Source of the DNA: Flabesymbios commensalis
Lineage: Eukaryota; Annelida; Polychaeta; Terebellida; Flabelligeridae
Reading direction: 5' to 3'
Length of the DNA: 64,000 nt
NCBI GenBank assembly: GCA_964017125.1
Contig: OZ024905.1
Span: 40,576,869 to 40,640,868, forward strand
The first letter of the stretch is position 1. Every line of letters starts with the position of its first letter. The notes beneath the pieces are model-generated. The model was given only the letters and a program-made list of their open reading frames with translations, was not told the DNA's origin and did no database searches. Made by a program: the position numbers and the translations under genes. Shown one piece after another: positions 1 to 9,315 of this stretch.

Positions 1-760
1 CGAGGGAATGGGAAGATTTATTATGGAACAAGGAAAGTGACATCGTTTGATCAAAACTTTAGCATTACGCCATATACAGACCGTATTCCCCATACAGCCT
101 CTGTCAGAGAGCTGTTGCCACCCTTGCCTCAATGACGTCATGAAGGGGTATACAGACGCTTTTGACGAGAACCTTTTCAACCTTGGTCACTGCAACTTAA
201 TTACCCTCACCATCAAACTTAATGGTTGCTGACCCATTATACTGAGGGCCTACTGTACACCCCTCTGAATAAGGGAAGTGGTCAACGATATGATAAAAGC
301 GGGTGCAATCTAGATTTCAACATCAGCATGGGCGGCGCCAGTCACATTGACCGCCAAAAAGATGAATCATACCTAGATCTTCTGCATCAACTACTGTAAG
401 CTTAATGCGGCCACGGTAAAAGTCTCAGACTCCTACTGCTTGCCAAGTTGTTTTCGACTTTAGATCTCAAAAGTGGATACTGGCAGATTCCAGTAGCACC
501 AGAGTATCGATACAAAACTACCTTCACTTGCAATAGCGGCCTATTTGAGTTCAAGCAAATGCCGTATGAACTGGCCAACTCTTCAACCTCTTCCAACGCA
601 CCATGGACAGGGGCTACATATGGACTGACCAGTGTTGCTTTGTCTCCATTGATCATATAATCATATACAGCAGAAATGCTGTTGAGCACATTTACCACCT
701 CAGGCTCGTCTCGGAAAGGCTAAGTGAAGCTGGCATGAAAATAAAACCAGATGATGATAA
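1..760 (+). mobile_element. Ty3/Gypsy LTR retrotransposon fossil (pol, RT region)
   Basis: Short stretches of the plus strand read as the reverse-transcriptase part of a Ty3/Gypsy pol protein. The words STLDLKSGYWQIPV and CNSGLFEFKQMP are typical of that family. No LTR, gag or integrase is recognisable here, and the element may extend left of the window. It is broken in several places and reads as an old, decayed fragment. Confidence 0.8.
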
Positions 761-959
761 ACAGAAAAGCATGACATATTCATCAGAATCTGAGGATTCA
801 GAACATAGCCTGGCAGGAGGTGTAATCCATTACATACGGGCTGAATTTTATTATATTTTATTTTTATATTGTAATTTGTGATTGTTATTTAGACTATGCA
901 TTCATCTATATGCATATTAACTGTTGCATTCATACCACCCTGCAAAGGGATCAAATTTT

Positions 960-1400
960 GTTTCGCTTAAAAAAATGGATTTTCTATACGAATTTGTCGG
1001 CCATCTTGGATTTTAGGGACAGAAATGTGTTTTAATACCAAATTGACGTCAGAAATGGATTCCTTGTGGTCGCATTAGCCAAAAAAGTGTATTTCTTCAT
1101 ATTTGCAGCTTTTAAATGTCAAAAGTTATTTTTTCATTATGGCGCAGGCGGCCATTTTGGATTTCCGCCTCTAGAAAAAAATGCCGGGATTTTTGCGAGG
1201 GACACTGGGGCTAAATATTTTTTAAAAGGTTCAAGGAAGTCAAATCAATCATCAAAACATCTTAGCCAGAAAGTGGTCTTGAAAGTTTTTCACCCTACTA
1301 GTAAATTTGTTCATTTTTTTGCAAATTGTAACGTTAGTGTGTTTAAAATATCAATTTTATATACTTCATATTTATTTTTATACCTTACAATTTTAGGAAC
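960..1400. repeat. Degenerate repeat with GGCCATCTTGGA motifs
   Basis: Two diverged units each carry a GGCCAT(C/T)TTGGATTT word (about 1010 and 1150). Similar words recur near 17470, 22690 and throughout 26.5-30 kb, so this is probably a decayed dispersed repeat of that type. No coding signal was recognised. Confidence 0.35.
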
Positions 1401-1504
1401 CGAAAGCTAACATTTTAATCTCATACTTTATCTCAAAATCTGAAATTTTGCCTTTTGGAAGCCATAGCTCAATAGTCAAAACTCAATAGCTTGCAAAACG
1501 GAAG

Positions 1505-2115
1505 TCCAGCTAAGAGCCAGGTCTAAGAGCTTTGAGCTTAAGTGGAATTATTAACTTATTGATGTCGCTCGAGTATAATAATGATATGGTATAAAGTATG
1601 TAATGATTGTGAGCGCGTTGTAATCTAGAGATATGTGTCTGGTATGTTGCGAAAGAGTGAGATGCAATAATCCAACTTGCTACTGACCAATGCCACTGCA
1701 ATATGTTTGGCAAGAGCGAAGGGCAGATTTTCGAATTCGACACTTGTCACGGATATGATAGAAGCATGACCTACATGTTTGGGACATATGTGTTCTCGGA
1801 AATTCAGGCTAATTCAGAATTTTGTCGCTGAAATTTGGACCCAATGAGAAGAAATTCTGTCTTGCTAGGATCGAATTTCAGCTTGGACCCTGTCATCCAG
1901 GCCAACACACCCATTAAACAATGTTGCAACTTCGGTAATGAAGAGATTCCTTAGCGTTTGAGACTGATGAAGAAATTAAGTATCATCGGTATAAATATGG
2001 TGGTTTATGTCGAAACTGGAGATTATAGCGCTGAGTGTTGTAGTGTAGGCCTACAAGGTAAAAAACACTGAGCCCTGCGAAACTCCATAATTTATGAGAG
2101 TGTGACTTTTATTTC
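1505..2115 (-). mobile_element. LINE fragment, CR1/L2-like reverse transcriptase
   Basis: On the minus strand the sequence reads, across several frames, as the RT palm and thumb of a non-LTR retrotransposon. A GVSQGSVF-like box lies near 2090, a YTDDT box (the YADD position) near 2000, and WMTGSKLKFDPSKTEFLLIG near 1840-1900. The C-terminal part follows as an open frame at 1743-1510 (HISRLQRAHN). Frameshifts and stops separate these pieces, and there is no endonuclease domain. It is a dead 5'-truncated copy with fewer preserved frames than the LINEs at 41.4-43.5 and 48.9-50.2 kb. Confidence 0.7.
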
Positions 2116-2784
2116 ACAAGAGTGTCTTTAATTTTTACGGATTGGTGTCTATTTTTCAAATATGAAGAAAATTTGAGCTTGGCTAGATATTCCATACCAA
2201 TCTGAGAGATCTGTCCATCGGATTACTTTGAAGTAATGAACGGATTTGCATGAAATTCTTATCAGAGGTGTCTCGGGCCAAGAAACAATCTAGTCGATTT
2301 TGAGGATGCTCCGGATTAAAATCGATCCCAAGGATTTGCAGAATTTTTTTACCGGAAGTATGTCTCGGGCTAACGACCAAAGATAATTGGGGGGGGGGGG
2401 GTATCCTGATCACGTTCATTAACTAAGGCGGAGGTTTGCAGTCTGACTGACTGTCCAGTTATAATATAGGTTTCAAATAGTAGCAATATGTCGATCATCA
2501 CAAAAACCAACCCAGTAAACACAAAGCAGTCTTTGCTCAACATACCAAAGCAATAATTAAAAAAATACTATCATTCATAATGTCAGCTTCGGCTTTTTAG
2601 CGACGCTAATCATGGCATCTTAAAGCTAAAGAAGAAACTACTTCATTTTACAAAATACGAAAATGTAATATATTAAATCAGATGTGAGCACGTTCTTATT
2701 TTAATGGTTTAGTGCGTAATCTCCATAGAAATCAATTATACCTTTTTTATTGAAATAATATTCATAATCTGTGACATTGGGTTT
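2116..2784. other. Intergenic, nothing recognised
   Basis: AT-rich sequence with an 11-G run near 2391. No gene, RNA or clear element boundary was seen. Confidence 0.5.
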
Positions 2785-2788
2785 TTAA

Positions 2789-3000
2789 CCCTTAAAGCGC
2801 TAAGCTTGTCTATAGCAGTTTTTGATTTGTTTTATTGGCCGATCAAATCGCAGTTATTGGGAATGACTAAACATCAAGATATGCAAATGTCTGGTCTCAA
2901 ATTAAACAAATTCAACTACTTGAAAAGTCGTGGATCGTGGTAGCGAAACGCAACTGCAAGTGGGTGAAAATTCAAATTATTTAATTTAGCGCTTTAAGGG
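2789..3000. mobile_element. TTAA-flanked MITE (family A), hairpin-bearing
   Basis: Inverted termini CCCTTAAAGCGCTA / TAGCGCTTTAAGGG are flanked by TTAA on both sides (2785-2788 and 3001-3004). A TTAA target and CCC-starting ends are the hallmark of piggyBac-class elements, so a non-autonomous piggyBac derivative is inferred. It holds a degraded internal hairpin around 2920-2980. The right TTAA is shared with the next element. Confidence 0.75.
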
Positions 3001-3004
3001 TTAA

Positions 3005-3334
3005 AGCGACAAAGTCAGACCGAAATCATCATTTGTGTTTTGGCTCCTCAATACGTACATAATATGTGAACATGTCCATAGACTAGTCTTTTTAAGTTTT
3101 GGTTGCTATGGCAACGTAGAAAGTGTACTGAAAACCACGTTTATCAGTTATTCCTGCATTTCTTATTTTGGACATGCATGTCAATTAAATCTCGTCCTTA
3201 TTTCTCTTTTAACATGTTTAACTGGCAAATGCGCAACAAAACTTACGCAATTCTAGTCTATGGATACGTTGACATATCATGGACATATCAAGGAGCCAAA
3301 ATAAAAATGATGATTTGGGTATGATTGTGTAGCT
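3005..3334. mobile_element. TTAA-flanked MITE (family B)
   Basis: The ends AGCGACA... and ...TGTAGCT mirror a 12-bp TIR (AGCGACACAATC in better copies). Long sub-terminal inverted repeats include the word CATGTCCATAGACTAG in both orientations. TTAA lies at both edges (3001-3004, 3335-3338). It also carries GTTGCTATGGCAAC near 3103, a palindrome matching the RFX X-box consensus. Relatives lie at 6479, 18177, 20712, 35857 and 56717. Confidence 0.7.
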
Positions 3335-3338
3335 TTAA

Positions 3339-3561
3339 CCCTTTGACTTCCAGGCCGGGGTGCATGCCAGGAACCAGATATACTAGTGTAGTAGTTCTTT
3401 TTTTTGTCATTTGAAGCTGGAATTGCTAACGCAATTTCCAGCTTCAAATGACGAAAAATACATAAATGTAGTATATATTTGACGAAAATTTGTGTCATTT
3501 TATGGTTACGTTCATTGACGAATGACGACGGAAATTTCCGTCATGTATGGTAGTGAAAAGT
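3339..3561. mobile_element. TTAA-flanked MITE (family A), second hairpin type
   Basis: Begins CCCTTTGACTTCC directly after the TTAA at 3335-3338 and ends in a loosely matching inverted terminus before TTAA at 3562-3565. The middle (about 3408-3452) is a near-perfect hairpin built from TCATTTGAAGCTGGAATTGC and its complement. The same hairpin recurs at 11230 and 58240 inside elements with other ends. Confidence 0.6.
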
Positions 3562-3569
3562 TTAAGGAC

Positions 3570-3900
3570 GACTATAGTCTCAAATTAAACAAATACCAGT
3601 ACGAGTCATCTTCACCCACTTGAAATTGTGGGTCGCGGAAGTGGGTGAAAATTTAACTGAGAAAAGTTAGCAAGGAATCTAATACAAAACAAAGCTCCTT
3701 CAGTATACCGATTTTATTAATATAATATTCAAATTGCAAATATTTCAAATTTGATTCGCATTTGTGAACCGTTTTGGGAATGTCTTAAATCTGTGAATAA
3801 TGTCTTAAATCCGAGAAACTGACACAGGATGTGACCTAATTTTACAAATTCGTGTAATTTTTTCCCATCACTTGAAACCGCAAAAACTGTAAATTTTAAT
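3570..3900. repeat. Decayed family A hairpin remnants
   Basis: Pieces of the CACCCACTTGAA hairpin (about 3608-3655) and of family A interior sequence near 3830 are readable, without terminal repeats. Confidence 0.4.
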
Positions 3901-3921
3901 TCACTAGCTCGGAGCTCCAAG

Positions 3922-4303
3922 CACCAGCCATAGCCATGTTCACCACCATAGCCATGTTCACCACCATAGCCATGTTCACCACCATAGCCATGTTCACCAC
4001 CATAGCCATGTTCACCACCATAGCCATGTTCACCACCACAGCCATGTTCACCACCATAGCCATGTTCACCACAATAGCCATGTCCACCACCATAGCCATG
4101 TTCACCACCACAGCCATGTTCAACACCATAGCCATGTTCACCACCATAGCCATGTTGACCTCCATAGCCATGTTCACCACCATAGCCATGTTCACCACCA
4201 TAGCCATGTTCACCACCATAGCCATGTCCACCACCATAGACATGTTCACCACCATAGCCATGTTCACCACCATAGCCATGTTCACCACCATAGCCATGTT
4301 CAA
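3922..4303. repeat. 18-bp minisatellite, about 21 copies
   Basis: Tandem units of ATGTTCACCACCATAGCC with few substitutions. Because 18 is a multiple of three and the unit contains no stop on either strand, open frames run on both strands: MFTTIA repeats on plus and MAMVVN repeats on minus. I see no start context, splice site or flanking coding sequence, so I treat it as non-coding DNA. Confidence 0.9.
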
Positions 4304-4342
4304 CATTTAGAGTATCACTTTCAAAACATCATTCAATGTTAA

Positions 4343-4728
4343 CCCTTGTCCTTTCGTTCTTAATCTGTTTTATTAGTTGGCCAAATCACTGTCATTGCGA
4401 ATGAAATGTGTGTCTAAAGAAGATTTGCAAATATGTGTGCTCCAATTAAACAAATATTAGTAATTTTCACCCATTTGAAGTTGTGGATCGCGGTAGCGAG
4501 ACACGACTTTAAGTGGGTGAAAATTAAAAAAAAATAACTTAAAACTTAAAAAAATAAGCAGGATAATGGTGTACTGTGTCAATAACAGTACAATCTGAAA
4601 ACACTTGGTCTCCGATTTAACAAATCTGATAATTTTCACCCAGTTGAAGTTGTGAATCGCGTGAGTGAGACACAACTTCAAGTGGGTGAAAATTTAAATG
4701 GATAACCTGGCGCTAGCGGCTTAAAGGG
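4343..4728. mobile_element. TTAA MITE (family A) with two hairpins
   Basis: Left end TTAA (4339-4342) then CCCTTGTCC; right end AAAGGG then TTAC, a probably mutated TTAA. Two copies of the CACCC-CTTGAAGTTGTG hairpin lie at about 4461-4527 and 4625-4693, which suggests an internal duplication or one element inside another. Confidence 0.6.
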
Positions 4729-4754
4729 TTACGGTGTCAGCCGGTAGATGACTG

Positions 4755-4990
4755 TTTGATCCCAGCCCAGTGAATACGACATGTGAAGGCAATGTTGGGT
4801 TAATGTTGGTACAACGTCCTTGACGCGGGTCCAGTATTGAGCCAACATTCGGTTCACGTCTGGTGTTTTCTGGGAGCGACATACCTCCATAATTTAAGCC
4901 AATGTAGGTTCAATGTTGGATCACCGTCTACGACGCTGGCCTGAATTTTAAACAACATTGGTATAAGGTCTCCTATATTCTGGGTATACA
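4755..4990. mobile_element. Family C palindromic MITEs, two in tandem
   Basis: Two diverged copies of a roughly 110-bp element with a TTGGTCCAACGTC-type palindrome, a central GTC(N)GACG core and outer ends related to CCCAGCAAACACGA. This family recurs about 20 times in the window. Confidence 0.55.
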
Positions 4991-6000
4991 TACAAATAAA
5001 AAGTACCATCCTTTGGTACTCATGGTACTGCATCAGACAAATTGTAATAAAAGTAATTGTGCGTCAATTTAATGAAGTTATATACAGGTGGAGAATCATT
5101 GAAAGAATAGCTACTTCTCTTCAGTATATATAACATCTAATTATCACAGAAATCATCTTAAAGTCTACTCACCCAAAAACAAAGAATACGTCACCTATCT
5201 CTAACAGATACCGTTAAAAATGATTTAAAACAACCTTAACAATCATATATTGAGCATATTGTAGTGGAAAAAATATAAAATAATGCTGTCAAGTTTCTAA
5301 ACTATTACTTTATAAGATGCATGAAAATTCATAAAAGTAACCATTCAATGACAATGGCGTTCATAGTCTTCTGTGTAGTATATTATATGCAGAGCAAATA
5401 TGCGAAATGTGTGTTTAATCCTGGGTTTAAACGTGGAGAATGAAGATTTTTGTGTCAATTTTAACAAAGCTAAGTGAATTTCCCATTTGAAAGTGGTTAG
5501 TCGCGGTAACAAGACAGCATGAAGTAGGCGAAGGGAAGATATATCGTAGGCTTCTGATTGGTCGAGATGGCCATCTCGACCAATCCGAAGCCTACGATAT
5601 ATCGTAACTTGTACGAGAATACGGGCCCAGCTGATCATCTAAGGGCTAGCAGCTAATCAAAGACACATCATTCTCTACACTTCCACCTCGAAAGATTATT
5701 ACACAGACAAGTAAATAAAAACAACTTCCAGAAAGCCAATGACTTATTCAGTTTTGCTAACTGACAAATATTTAAAAATATATATATTATGTTAAGAACA
5801 AACTAGCATCAGCATTTACAGCCTATTGTAACATCAAATTATATTATCCATAAATGCATAATTACAAATTGCATCAAGTATTACGGTAAGTTGCACCATA
5901 GGATTTCTTCTGACTAGATATAAAACCACGCCTTATAAAAAATTGTCATGAGGAGATAGGAGACCATAGTACTATGCTTTTATTGGCATCGATATAAGCA
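4991..6000. other. Intergenic, one palindrome only
   Basis: Apart from the palindrome at 5538-5603, nothing was recognised. Open frames here are short and lack coding character. Confidence 0.45.
5538..5603. repeat. 66-bp near-perfect palindrome
   Basis: Two 33-bp arms meet without a spacer at 5570/5571 (GAGATGG|CCATCTC) and differ at one base pair. The ends are GATATATCGTAGG and its complement. It is probably a minimal foldback element. Confidence 0.8.
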
Positions 6001-6001
6001 C

Positions 6002-6215
6002 GTCTATACTATAGTCGTTTTTAACCCGTTTTATAGCCGATCAAATCACTGTTATTGGGAATGAAATGGATGTATAGACATCAAAATTTACAAATTTTGG
6101 GTGTCAAATGAAACAAATACGAGTAATTTTCACCCGCTTGAAGTTGTGGGTCGCGGTAGCGAGACACAACTTCAAGTGGGTGAAAATTTAATTTTCAATG
6201 TAGCGTTTTTAAGGA
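6002..6215. mobile_element. Diverged family A MITE with hairpin
   Basis: Interior words typical of family A (CCGATCAAATCACTG, TTGGGAATGAAATG) precede a strong hairpin at about 6128-6192 with arms of the CACCCGCTTGAAGTTGTG type. The TTAA ends are no longer clear. Confidence 0.6.
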
Positions 6216-6327
6216 TGAGCTTGTGAAAACAAACCTTAAACTTGATTTGAGGTAGGCCTACAATCTGTTTTCCTGTGGTCTGGTCTCCTTTATCACAGCT
6301 TGATAACATAATATGTTGATTGTGTTC

Positions 6328-6440
6328 CAGTCAGTACACACAAGACAATAAACCAATGTTGGCTCAATGCTGGGGCAGCGTCGTAGACGGTGGAACAACG
6401 TTGAACCAACATTGTTTGAGAGTCCCGTGTTTCCTGGGTA
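6328..6440. mobile_element. Family C palindromic MITE
   Basis: A palindrome around AGCGTCGTAGACGGTGG with arms of the GTTGAACCAACATTG type. The right end CGTGTTTCCTGGG matches the family terminus. Confidence 0.6.
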
Positions 6441-6478
6441 AGTTTGGGGCCGTGTGCTCACACGATTTGAAAAGGTAA

Positions 6479-6665
6479 ATTGACACATTCAGGCTAAAAT
6501 AATAAAAAAATCGGTAATTTTATTTTGGCTCCTTAATAATGGCCATTTGATGTAAACATGTCCATAGACTAGAGCTGCAAAAGTTTCACTTTTGTGCTAC
6601 GTATTTACCAGTTAGGCTAGATATAGAGACGAAATTCACGTATTTCTTATTTTGGACATAATACA
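6479..6665. mobile_element. Family B MITE, right end missing
   Basis: The left terminus GACACATTCAGGCTAAAAT, TTTATTTTGGCTCCTTAAT and CATGTCCATAGACTAG are clear. The mirrored right end is absent, so this copy is truncated. Confidence 0.6.
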
Positions 6666-8190
6666 GGTCCTATTTATTCAGGATATTACTAAATATCCCC
6701 CCCGCTTTATATAACACAGGATTAATTTATCCCTGGTTTAATGAAAGCTCAGCCATGTTTGACCGCAACGATTCCTGAATATTAATCAGTTTAAAAGCGG
6801 AATTTCAGATAACAGAGCTATACTTATAGTATTTTGTGATGCCTATGTGTTTTCAGATTTCTTTTACAACACAAATATATAGACTGAAATCGACTAAATC
6901 TTGAGTGCAGACATTAAATTGTCAATTATGACAGGTGTGATTTTACAAAGTATAGGCCTATGTTTTTTACATTTTCATCTATATGAGCTAAGCAATGCCA
7001 AGTCAGCAGTGGAAGCTTGAAATAAATGACTTCTTATCAAGGAGTAATGAAATACATGGTTATATCTGCTCTTTCTTTGTAATGTGTCTTCATTCTAGGG
7101 AAGACAACATAGACCTGGATTAAAATACGTGCAATTATTATTACATTAGGGAGATCAAGAGAAAAACGTTCATAACATGTTACGTGTTACAAATGTTACA
7201 ACATGTAGAAGAAAGTATTTTGCCATATATAATAGATAGTAATCAATGTAATATCCGAAAACAAGAGACAAGATTAAGGACACGTGTGTAAACAAGTGCT
7301 GCTAATTAAGTGTGTTTAGTAGTATCATGTAGTACTGCTCCACAAGGCCAAAAGGGCTGCTCTATTAAAAATCCTCCCCAAGGTCAAGGATAACAATTAA
7401 AAAACTACCCCCACTTCTCCAATGTCGGTCCTCGAGCCACTACAGAACCCGGATTTCCAGAGTTTTGAGTCATTGACAACATACCACACCCAACGGAAAG
7501 GTGTAAATAATTGAAGCCCACCACCCCCTCGGAATTAAAAAAATACCATATATCGTACATATATGTACATATATCGTACAAAACGACTGCCGTCCATGGG
7601 GAAGGGGTGCGGAATTTCGCTGGAACAGCCCTAACTACTTCTTTTAATAGTAAGCAGTTACCAGGTACTGTCTTTTGAATTCACACGGCAAAGTATCTGG
7701 GTAGCTCTCATCAGTGGGATCAAGTTGAGTTGATTTTAAGTCAAATTATGATGATCAGCAAATAGAATATATGCGAATGTTTTGTATGCTGGTTACAAAA
7801 TTCCGTTAGCTGACGTGGAACACAAAGACAACAAACTGTGACCATGGCTTAACATACCAATGAATAAAATGATCTATTGTAAAGCTAATACACAAACTAC
7901 TATGTAATATTTCAATAACGATTTCTATTGAATTTTCTAAAAACCACAGTTGAATGCTTTCGTGTATATGGATGAATTCATCTAGTTTCATTGTCACATG
8001 TCTTACGAGAGCATTATCATTGTCACCTTCTACTGGATGAAAAATAGTGAAGCTTCAAATAGAAGTCAACTAAGTAGTCATAATCTCTATTTCTAATTAT
8101 TATTCTCATATCTTCACTTCTAATTGACCATGAGAGCACTGATGCCGACTCTTCCATTTTTATTCGCACTCGTGTAGCCAATTTCTGGAC
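6666..8190. other. Intergenic, nothing recognised
   Basis: AT-rich DNA with a short TACATATATGTA palindrome cluster near 7550-7580. I found no gene-like signal. Confidence 0.45.
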
Positions 8191-8194
8191 GTGA

Positions 8195-8345
8195 AAATGT
8201 TTTTACGTCTGTGATACTAACATACAATGTGACCTAATTCTACAAATCTAAGTAATTTTCAGTCACTAGGGTTGTGGATCGCGTTAGCGAGACACAACGT
8301 CAAGTGTCTGAAAATTAGAATTGAATAGTTCAGAACTGTAGAGAT
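8195..8345. repeat. Decayed family A hairpin
   Basis: Holds TGTGACCTAATTCTACAAAT and an imperfect TTTTCAGTCACT hairpin (about 8260-8320) related to the family A middle. No terminal repeats remain. Confidence 0.4.
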
Positions 8346-8572
8346 TAAACTGTTTCAGCGACATCAATCTTATGCTGAAGCATCCAAGTCTTTAGATGTA
8401 TAATACTAGCACCAGTCCCATAACGGTTCACTTCACCCAGCCCAGGCATATAATAAAACGTGTACTAGAAAGGACTGGAGGATGCAAATAATAGCTTTTT
8501 ACATTTGTTAGCATACGTGTGGCTGGAAGAACAAGGGTGCTGGAATGTTGTGTGACAACAAAATATAAGCTA

Positions 8573-8605
8573 TATATTTATATATATATTATATATATAT
8601 ATATA
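8573..8605. repeat. TA microsatellite
   Basis: A run of alternating TA with a few interruptions. Confidence 0.8.
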
Positions 8606-8876
8606 ACTCTCCATTTATAAATGGGTGTTTTTATGTGTTTTCCAATGCATAAACATTATTAATAAAATGTCATGGAAGATAAAAAGCCATAGTATAGCAT
8701 TCCCCCAGTCATCAAAGCGTCTTGCCGTGGTTCACGACACTTTGATGCCCAGCGTTAAGAAAAATCACTTGACTAGTGAAATTAGGGGTATCGTGAGCAA
8801 CATCTAAGAATCCTGGAAATTACCCACTACGACCACCTCGTGGACGTAGAGGGTCGCTAGTCACCATTTTAATGGT

Positions 8877-8882
8877 TTTATT
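8877..8882 (-). terminator. Candidate poly(A) signal of the AGPAT gene
   Basis: Minus-strand AATAAA about 117 nt downstream of the AGPAT stop codon, at a sensible distance for a short 3' UTR. The 3' UTR around 8890-8960 also carries a diverged relative of the ACCACTGAAGCCC foldback seen at 9468 and 21613. Confidence 0.45.
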
Positions 8883-8998
8883 GTCCTTAACCATTTCACC
8901 ACTGAAGCCCACTTTTGAATGCTGTTGCATTAATTTTACAAAAGCGATCTTTGGTGGCGAAAGGGCCAACGTCCAAGTGGGCGACATCTCACACTTCT

Positions 8999-9315
8999 TC
9001 AGGATGTCATTTCTTGTAGTACAGGAGTTTGTGCGCCGCATGTGCCGTTCACCACTCTCTCTCGCACAGTGTTTAAGCCCCCCTCCTCTGATCTCTCTGA
9101 ATTTACAGACTGTTTTATAGTGTCTTTGGGGCTGCTCTCCTGGTCAGTTGTTTTCTCCGGCTGACAGAAATCGGGGAGATACCCCAGCAGCTCAAAGGTG
9201 GATTTATTGTACTGGTCTATCATCAGGGATCTCACCTCATTGGTCACCCTGGTTACGTCACTGGTTTTGTAAGACGCCGACGAGATCGGTGGAAGACATG
9301 TTAAAATTATCTTAC
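8999..9315 (-). CDS. AGPAT exon 6 (C-terminus)
   Basis: The acceptor is TTGTTTTCAG|GT. It encodes [20 protein letters not shown], which aligns with the vertebrate VRVLPPVPTEGL region, then a Ser/Glu/Thr-rich tail of about 70 residues that short vertebrate paralogues lack, ending QEMTS and a stop. Confidence 0.88.

Noticed and set aside
1066-1410. 114-codon plus-strand frame
   Set aside because: It covers a degenerate GGCCATCTTGGA repeat and low-complexity Phe/Leu-rich sequence, with no family similarity.
3896-4310. Long repetitive open frames on both strands
   Set aside because: They follow from an 18-bp tandem unit without stop codons; there is no gene structure around them.
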